Source: an uncultured Muribaculaceae bacterium
Lineage (GTDB): Bacteria > Bacteroidota > Bacteroidia > Bacteroidales > Muribaculaceae
Direction: 5' to 3'
Length of the DNA stretch: 64,000 nt
Assembly (NCBI GenBank): GCA_910585275.1
Contig: CAJUCW010000015.1
Span: 26,278 to 90,277, forward strand
The position numbers were made by a program, and so were the translations under genes. Of this stretch, positions 59,047 to 64,000 are shown piece after piece. Below the pieces are notes generated by a model. That model was given only the letters and a program-made list of their open reading frames with translations. It made no database searches and was not told the origin of the DNA. The first letter of the stretch is position 1. Each line of letters begins with the position of its first letter.

Positions 59047-61314
59047 ATGAAGAATAACGACAAGACGGGGGCTTCCGCTCCCCGCATGAAAAAAAATCTG
59101 CTCCAGGACAAAGTTATGAGATTTCTGGAGAAGGAAAACCGGCAATCTTTCAACTATAAGCAGATTGCCTTTGCGGTGGGCGCCACCCATCCTGCCAACC
59201 GTATGGATATTATCAACCTCCTTGAAGAGCTCGCAGCCGCTGAACTCATTCAGGAGGTCAGCCTCGGTAAATACAAAGCGATTTCCAACCGAGGCACCGA
59301 AAACGTGGGCATCTTTGTGCGGCGCAGCAACGGTCGCAATGGAGTGGCTATCGACGACGAGGTTATCCTTGTGGCGGAACGCAACTCCTTGCATGCCCTC
59401 AACGGCGACAAGGTGAAGGTGGAGATTTCCGCGCAACGCAAGGGTCAGGAGCCGGAGGCCAAGGTGATAGAAATTCTGGAGCCGAAAGACCAGGTTTTCA
59501 TCGGTACTCTCCAGGTCGAGAAGAACTATGCCTCCCTCGTCACCGATTCCAAATTTCTTGCCGCCGACATAATCATTCCGCGTTCCAAGCTCAAGGGAGG
59601 CAAGTCGGGCGACAAGGCTATAGCACGAATCACGCAATGGCGCGACGAGGAGATGAATCCACGTGGTGAAGTCGTGGATATCCTCGGCAAGAAAGGGGAG
59701 AACACCGCAGAGATGCATGCCATCCTCGCGGAATTCGGACTTCCCTACAAATATCCCGAAAACGTGGAGAAGGCGGCCGATAAAATCGGGGCCGGCATCA
59801 CACCGGAAGAAGTGTCGAAGCGTGAGGATTTCCGCGGCGTGACCACGTTCACCATCGACCCCCGCGACGCCAAGGACTTCGACGATGCCCTTTCAATCCG
59901 CCAGCTTGCCAACGGCAATTGGGAAGTTGGCGTGCATATCGCCGATGTCACCCATTATGTAGCCCCGAATTCCGTCATCGACCGCGAGGCGCAGCAGCGC
60001 GCTACGAGCGTATATCTCGTTGACCGCACCATCCCCATGCTGCCGGAGCATCTTTCAAACGGAATCTGCTCCCTCCGCCCCGATGAAGAGAAACTCACTT
60101 TCTCCGCAATCTTCGAACTCGACCGTAGCGCCAATGTGGTCAACTATCGCATCGGGCGCACGGTGATAAAGTCGAACCGCCGTTTCACGTATGAGGAGGC
60201 TCAGGATATCATCGAAACCGGCAATGGAGACTACGCAAAAGAGGTGCTTACCCTCAATTCGCTTGCCCAGAGCCTTCGTCGCCGCCGTTACGACAACGGC
60301 GCCCTTGAATTCGACCGAGCCGAAGTGCATTTCGAGATAGACAAAGACGGCCATCCCATAGGCGTATATTTCAAAGCATCGAAAGAAGCGCACCAACTCA
60401 TAGAGGAATTCATGCTGCTTGCCAACCTCACCGTGGCGGAAAGCATAGGGAAGGTGCCGAAGGGGAAGAAAGCGAAGTCGTTCGTATATCGGGTGCATGA
60501 TAACCCGGACCCCGAGAAGATTTCCAATTTCTCGCAGATTGCCCTGAGATTCGGCCATAGGGTGAAGACCGAGGGAAGCGCCAAGGAAGTCAACAAAAGC
60601 CTTAACCGTCTGCTGAAAGACGTGAAGGGGAAAGGGGAGGAAAACATGCTTGCCATGCTTGCCATCAGGAGCATGGCGAAGGCGGTCTATACCACCGACA
60701 ATGTGGGCCACTACGGACTCGCGTTGCCCTTCTACACACATTTCACTTCTCCCATACGCCGCTATCCCGACATGATGGTGCATCGACTTCTTGCAAAGTA
60801 TGCCGACGGCGCACGCAGCGCGGATAAACTCAAACTCGAAGACCAGTGCAGGCATTCCTCGGATATGGAACAGCTTGCCGCCAACGCCGAGCGTGCATCC
60901 ATACGCTATAAGCAGGTGGAGTATATGCAAGACCGTCTCGGACAAATCTACGAGGGGGTGATTTCGGGCGTGACCGAATGGGGCTTTTACGTGGAGCTTA
61001 ACGAAAACAGATGCGAGGGGCTCGTGCCTGTGCGCGACCTCGCCGACGACTATTACGACTACGATGAAAAAAACTATTGCCTCACGGGGAGGAAATTCCA
61101 CCATCAGTACACCCTTGGCGACATCGTGAAGGTGCAGGTGGCCCGTGCCGACCTCGACCGCAAGCAGCTTGATTTCGCCCTCATCAACGACGAGGGTAAT
61201 CCCAACAAGCCTGTCGAGCCGAAGAAAGGGAGCAAGAACCCCCGGCATAACCCGAAAGACAAAAAGAAAACGCGCACCCGCGGCGGCAACGAGCGTCGCA
61301 AGGGAGCCAAATAA
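59047..61314 (+). CDS. rnr: Ribonuclease R
   Basis: 755 residues from ATG 59047. N-terminal winged-helix (NYKQIAFAVGATHPANRMDI), cold-shock domains, the RNB catalytic core with TFTIDPRDAKDFDDALSIRQ (four Asp for Mg), HFTSPIRRYPDMMVHRLLAK, a C-terminal S1 domain (YEGVISGVTEWGFYVELNEN) and a Lys/Arg-rich tail. A processive 3'-5' exonuclease that degrades structured RNA and helps in rRNA quality control. Confidence 0.97.
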   Translation: MKNNDKTGASAPRMKKNLLQDKVMRFLEKENRQSFNYKQIAFAVGATHPANRMDIINLLEELAAAELIQEVSLGKYKAISNRGTENVGIFVRRSNGRNGVAIDDEVILVAERNSLHALNGDKVKVEISAQRKGQEPEAKVIEILEPKDQVFIGTLQVEKNYASLVTDSKFLAADIIIPRSKLKGGKSGDKAIARITQWRDEEMNPRGEVVDILGKKGENTAEMHAILAEFGLPYKYPENVEKAADKIGAGITPEEVSKREDFRGVTTFTIDPRDAKDFDDALSIRQLANGNWEVGVHIADVTHYVAPNSVIDREAQQRATSVYLVDRTIPMLPEHLSNGICSLRPDEEKLTFSAIFELDRSANVVNYRIGRTVIKSNRRFTYEEAQDIIETGNGDYAKEVLTLNSLAQSLRRRRYDNGALEFDRAEVHFEIDKDGHPIGVYFKASKEAHQLIEEFMLLANLTVAESIGKVPKGKKAKSFVYRVHDNPDPEKISNFSQIALRFGHRVKTEGSAKEVNKSLNRLLKDVKGKGEENMLAMLAIRSMAKAVYTTDNVGHYGLALPFYTHFTSPIRRYPDMMVHRLLAKYADGARSADKLKLEDQCRHSSDMEQLAANAERASIRYKQVEYMQDRLGQIYEGVISGVTEWGFYVELNENRCEGLVPVRDLADDYYDYDEKNYCLTGRKFHHQYTLGDIVKVQVARADLDRKQLDFALINDEGNPNKPVEPKKGSKNPRHNPKDKKKTRTRGGNERRKGAK

Positions 61315-61349
61315 AACCTAAGATACGCAAACAAACTAAATACTTTCTC

Positions 61350-63680
61350 ATGAACTATAGAAACCTTGCAGCGATGATCGGAGGCATCGCCATCCTTTCC
61401 CAGGGGGGCGCAGCCTTCGCCGGCGACGACGTGATTGTGGCTACCGACGCCTACACCTGGAAAGGCGACACCCTCTACCAGGACGAATTCAAGGCCTGGG
61501 CGGTGAGCCCGGATGAAATCCGGAGCACATACAAAGGGCGCCCGGGCTATTTCATGCCCATAGAGCAGACGTGGAAAAGGAAAAACGACCTTTCTGCATA
61601 TCCACGCCTGTCGGGAGGCAACCCGCTTATGGAAGCTGTCTATAACATGGGTCTGGATGAGATGGTGAATGCCGTCGAGCCTGACACAACCCTGCGGACC
61701 GGCAAAGAGTGGGCCGGGGTGTGGACCCGCGACGTGAGCTATTCCATCATACTCTCTATGGCGGCACTCCAGCCCGAGGCGTCCATGATTTCCCTTCTGA
61801 AGAAAATCAACAAGGAGGGGCAGATTATTCAGGACACCGGTTCGGGAGGGGCGTGGCCCATCTCCACCGACCGCATGGTCTGGACTCTCGCGGCGTGGGA
61901 AATATATAAGGTCACTGGCGATAAGAAATGGCTTGAAAAGGTGTATCCTGTCGTGGTAAATTCCCTTGCCAAGGATGCCGAAACCGTGATGAGCGAAAAC
62001 GGCCTTGTGAAGGGGGAGACCTCGTTTATCGACTGGCGAGAGCAGAGTTATCCGAGATGGATGCAGACCGCCGATATTTCGCAGAGCGAGGCGATGGGCA
62101 CCAACGTGATGTATGCGGCCGCCCTTGACGCCGCTTCCGAAATGGCTTCGGTGCTCGGTAAGAAGAAGGATGCGCTGAAATACCGTCAGGAGTCGAAAAA
62201 TCTTGCCGCCGCCATCGACAAGATTTTCTGGATGCCCGACAAGGGGTATTACGGCATGTTCACCTACGGACGCGACTGCAAGATTCTCAATCCCCGTGCA
62301 GAGACTCTCGGAGAGGCTCTCTCGATTATCTATGACGTAGCCCCCGCCGACCATCAGAAATCCATTTCGGAAAACAATCCCCACACCAAGTACGGTCCCG
62401 CCATCTTCTATCCGCAGATTGCCGACATGCCCAATTACCATAACAACGCGTTGTGGCCGTTCGTGGCTTCCTATTGGACTCTCGCGCAGGCTAAGGCAGG
62501 TAACGAGCAGGGCACCCTCGAAGGTATCGGAAGCGTGGTGCGCCCGGCGGCGCTTTTTGCCACCAACAAGGAGAATTTTAACCTCGACAACGGCGACATC
62601 TTCACGGAACTTAATTCCTCCAATATGCTTTGGAGCCTTGCCGGCAATCTCGCCCTAACCAACAGAATCCTTTTCGGAATCCATTTCGAGAAGAACGGCC
62701 TCCGCATAGAGCCTTTCGTGCCCAAGGCGTTTGCCGGAGAGCGTACGCTTTCTAACTTCCCGTATCGTGGCGCACGTCTCAATATCACGGTGTCCGGGTA
62801 TGGCGACCGCGTGCATTCGCTCGTGGTCAACGGCAAATCGTACTATCCCGAGAAGGGGAAAGTGATTCCTGCGAAGCTCCTGAAAGGCGACGTGGATATC
62901 CGCGTGGAGATGGACAACGAGCCCATAGAGCCGATGAAGGTTAACAACGTCGGCAACCGCAAGGCTCCGTTGACGCCTATCGCATGGTTGAGCTTCGATG
63001 AAACAGTCAACGCGCCCGGCGTGCCTGTCAACAATCTTCTCCAATGGAATCCCATCGAATATATCGGCGAGTATATCGTGCTCCGTGATGGCAAGGAAGT
63101 GGCGCGCACCCGCCAGACCTCCTATCCGGCCCTCCAGGAGGGGGAATGGCAGGTGATAGGTGTGGCTTCCGACGGCACTCAAAGCTTCGCCTCCGAGCCG
63201 CGTAGCAACCGCATGCGCAAGGTGTGGGAGACCAACGGCGAGAAGAAGACGATGTCGTCGCCCGAGGTTTCCTATCAGCCTGCATCGCCTGTCGAAGGTT
63301 ATATGGGTGCGGGATTTGGCGAAACCGACAAAATGTCGTCGCCTGTCACCGTCACCTTCGAGACCAAGGAACAGAGCATGCCGGCAGGGGAATATACCAT
63401 CGCGTTCCGCTATGCCAACGGCAACGGTCCGGTCAACACCGAAAACAAGGCCGCTATTCGTAGCCTTTATATCGACGGCAAGGATGCCGGCACCATTGTG
63501 ATGCCGCAACGCGGTGTGGCCAATTGGAACGACTGGGGCATGACCAACAGCGTCCGCGTGTCTCTTGCCCCCGGCATACATGAAGCCAAAATAGTGTTCA
63601 ATCCCGAAGACGGCAACATGAACCTTGACACCAACCACGCCATTATCGACTGCATGGTGATTGAAAAAGTGTCGGAATAA
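61350..63680 (+). CDS. Exported six-hairpin glycosidase with C-terminal carbohydrate-binding-like domain
   Basis: 776 residues. Signal peptide 1-24 (ILSQGGAAFA). About 60-480 is an (alpha/alpha)6 barrel of the six-hairpin glycosidase type: GKEWAGVWTRDVSYSIILSM, TGSGGAWPISTDRMVWTLAA, FIDWREQSYPRWMQTADISQ and HNNALWPFVASYWTLAQAKA. WTRDxS and DWRE probably hold catalytic acids. Then a beta-sandwich (about 490-545), a fibronectin-like stretch and a C-terminal jelly-roll (about 640-776; GEYTIAFRYANGNGPVNTEN, AKIVFN) that resembles CBM35/CBM6 modules. The substrate is not clear. 36 bp after rnr; a terminator follows. Confidence 0.75.
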   Translation: MNYRNLAAMIGGIAILSQGGAAFAGDDVIVATDAYTWKGDTLYQDEFKAWAVSPDEIRSTYKGRPGYFMPIEQTWKRKNDLSAYPRLSGGNPLMEAVYNMGLDEMVNAVEPDTTLRTGKEWAGVWTRDVSYSIILSMAALQPEASMISLLKKINKEGQIIQDTGSGGAWPISTDRMVWTLAAWEIYKVTGDKKWLEKVYPVVVNSLAKDAETVMSENGLVKGETSFIDWREQSYPRWMQTADISQSEAMGTNVMYAAALDAASEMASVLGKKKDALKYRQESKNLAAAIDKIFWMPDKGYYGMFTYGRDCKILNPRAETLGEALSIIYDVAPADHQKSISENNPHTKYGPAIFYPQIADMPNYHNNALWPFVASYWTLAQAKAGNEQGTLEGIGSVVRPAALFATNKENFNLDNGDIFTELNSSNMLWSLAGNLALTNRILFGIHFEKNGLRIEPFVPKAFAGERTLSNFPYRGARLNITVSGYGDRVHSLVVNGKSYYPEKGKVIPAKLLKGDVDIRVEMDNEPIEPMKVNNVGNRKAPLTPIAWLSFDETVNAPGVPVNNLLQWNPIEYIGEYIVLRDGKEVARTRQTSYPALQEGEWQVIGVASDGTQSFASEPRSNRMRKVWETNGEKKTMSSPEVSYQPASPVEGYMGAGFGETDKMSSPVTVTFETKEQSMPAGEYTIAFRYANGNGPVNTENKAAIRSLYIDGKDAGTIVMPQRGVANWNDWGMTNSVRVSLAPGIHEAKIVFNPEDGNMNLDTNHAIIDCMVIEKVSE

Positions 63681-63685
63681 CACGT

Positions 63686-63725
63686 TTTCTCCGACTTCCG
63701 ATGATTTTGTCGGAAGTCGGAGAAA
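63686..63725 (+). terminator. Terminator after the glycosidase gene
   Basis: A perfect 16-bp inverted repeat (63686-63701 and 63710-63725) with loop TGATTTTG. The A and T runs at the stem ends make it bidirectional-looking. Confidence 0.85.
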
Positions 63726-63811
63726 TATTTGAGCTTTAATTATATACAAATTATTCCGATGATGAAGGAGAAATTATAAGTGTGAAAAAATGTGAAAAAG
63801 CACTGAAAAAT

Positions 63812-63842
63812 TTTGTCAGTTCGGAAATAATGTCTAATTTTG
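63812..63842 (+). promoter_or_regulatory. Promoter of the SRP RNA
   Basis: TTTG (63812-63815), 19 nt, TAATTTTG (63835-63842), a full consensus promoter. The start should fall at about 63846, exactly where the RNA's first helix begins. Confidence 0.8.
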
Positions 63843-63845
63843 CAG

Positions 63846-63943
63846 CGGGTGAGTCCTTCACGACTTGCTCCCCGTAAATCCCCCAGGTCTTGACCGAAGC
63901 AAGGGTAGCGGGTTGAGCTGTGCGATGTTGGTCGCTCGCCCCT
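63846..63943 (+). ncRNA. ffs: Signal recognition particle RNA (4.5S type)
   Basis: Ends pair: GGGTGAG (63847-63853) with CTCGCCC (63935-63941). The middle has the conserved SRP core, CCCCAGGTC ... GACCGAAGCAAGGGTAGC, which forms the Ffh-binding asymmetric and symmetric loops. The length of about 97 nt fits the short bacterial form without an Alu domain. A consensus promoter precedes it, and a T run separates it from the tRNA. Confidence 0.85.
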
Positions 63944-63947
63944 TTTT

Positions 63948-64000
63948 GCCTCTTTAGCTCAGTTGGCCAGAGCACGTGATTTGTAATCTCGGGGTCGTTG
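63948..64000 (+). tRNA. tRNA-Thr (anticodon UGU), cut by the window end
   Basis: Acceptor strand GCCTCTT, D arm GCTC-AGTTGGCCA-GAGC, anticodon arm with loop TTTGTAA (TGT, Thr) and variable region GGGTC are visible. The T arm and 3' acceptor lie outside. It follows the SRP RNA by four nt and may be read from the same promoter. Confidence 0.92.

Noticed and set aside
61350..63680. GH97 or trehalase call for the last glycosidase
   Set aside because: The motifs indicate an (alpha/alpha)6 six-hairpin fold, without the GH97 barrel motifs or the trehalase signatures, so only a fold-level call is made.
63846..63943. tmRNA or riboswitch instead of SRP RNA
   Set aside because: The AAGCAAGGGTAGC core, the pairing ends and the length fit SRP RNA, and no tag ORF or tRNA-like ends are present.

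Overview
The window looks like chromosomal DNA from a member of the Bacteroidota, order Bacteroidales, and the gene families suggest a Muribaculaceae-like gut bacterium. Evidence: promoters of the Bacteroidota type (TTTG or TTG, about 20 nt, TAnnTTTG) with no obvious Shine-Dalgarno sites; a FimB/Mfa2-fimbrillin fimbrial operon; the type IX secretion genes porW and porX; BspA-like leucine-rich repeat proteins; a GH97-GH43 fusion; and a short SRP RNA. The genus is inference.

Layout. 1-2 kb: 3' part of mutS. 2.1-9.1 kb: a fimbrial operon with its own promoter, encoding a DUF3575 protein, a FimB/Mfa2-type lipoprotein, a major fimbrillin and a large tip-like fimbrillin. 9.1-12.3 kb: an accessory scrapyard holding two identically deleted copies of an ATPase gene cassette, three CTCCTGT-rich arrays that each end in an inverted copy, a decayed IS110-like transposase fused to a second copy of the mutS 3' end, and a ribbon-helix-helix/YafQ toxin-antitoxin pair. 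11.88-12.23 kb holds a strongly predicted structured RNA. 12.3-16.9 kb: an AT-rich block of two BspA-like surface proteins interleaved with two small proteins that carry HEPN-type RnxxxH motifs. 17-19.7 kb: a three-gene toxin-antitoxin module (RHH, YoeB, HigA) between 30-bp direct repeats, 23-bp iterons, and a MqsA-Panacea antitoxin with an MqsA-like operator.

19.7-25.4 kb: porW, porX and a Sel1-repeat protein. 25.4-30.9 kb (minus): queG, rnhA, pdxB, a membrane protein and an RlmL-type methyltransferase with an RGG-rich tail. 31-46.2 kb (minus): a complete, tightly overlapping dcw cell-division and cell-wall cluster in the transcription order rsmH, ftsL, PBP, murE, mraY, murD, ftsW, murG, murC, ftsQ, ftsA, ftsZ, without mraZ upstream. 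46.3-48.7 kb: small hypothetical genes, including an LEA-like helix protein, a thioredoxin-fold fragment and a membrane-anchored Cpl-7-type wall-binding protein. 49-52.2 kb: a GH97-GH43-CBM6 glycosidase. 52.3-63.7 kb: gluQRS, ybeY, mnmG, a perfect parS-like palindrome, apt, uvrC, rnr and a six-hairpin glycosidase. The window ends with the SRP RNA and the 5' part of tRNA-Thr(UGU).

The core genes serve division, wall synthesis, translation and repair. The 2-19.6 kb stretch is a variable region rich in surface structures, toxin-antitoxin modules and repeats. The mnmG-parS arrangement suggests that the right end lies in the origin-proximal part of the chromosome. All functional calls are from reading the sequence; no database search was run.
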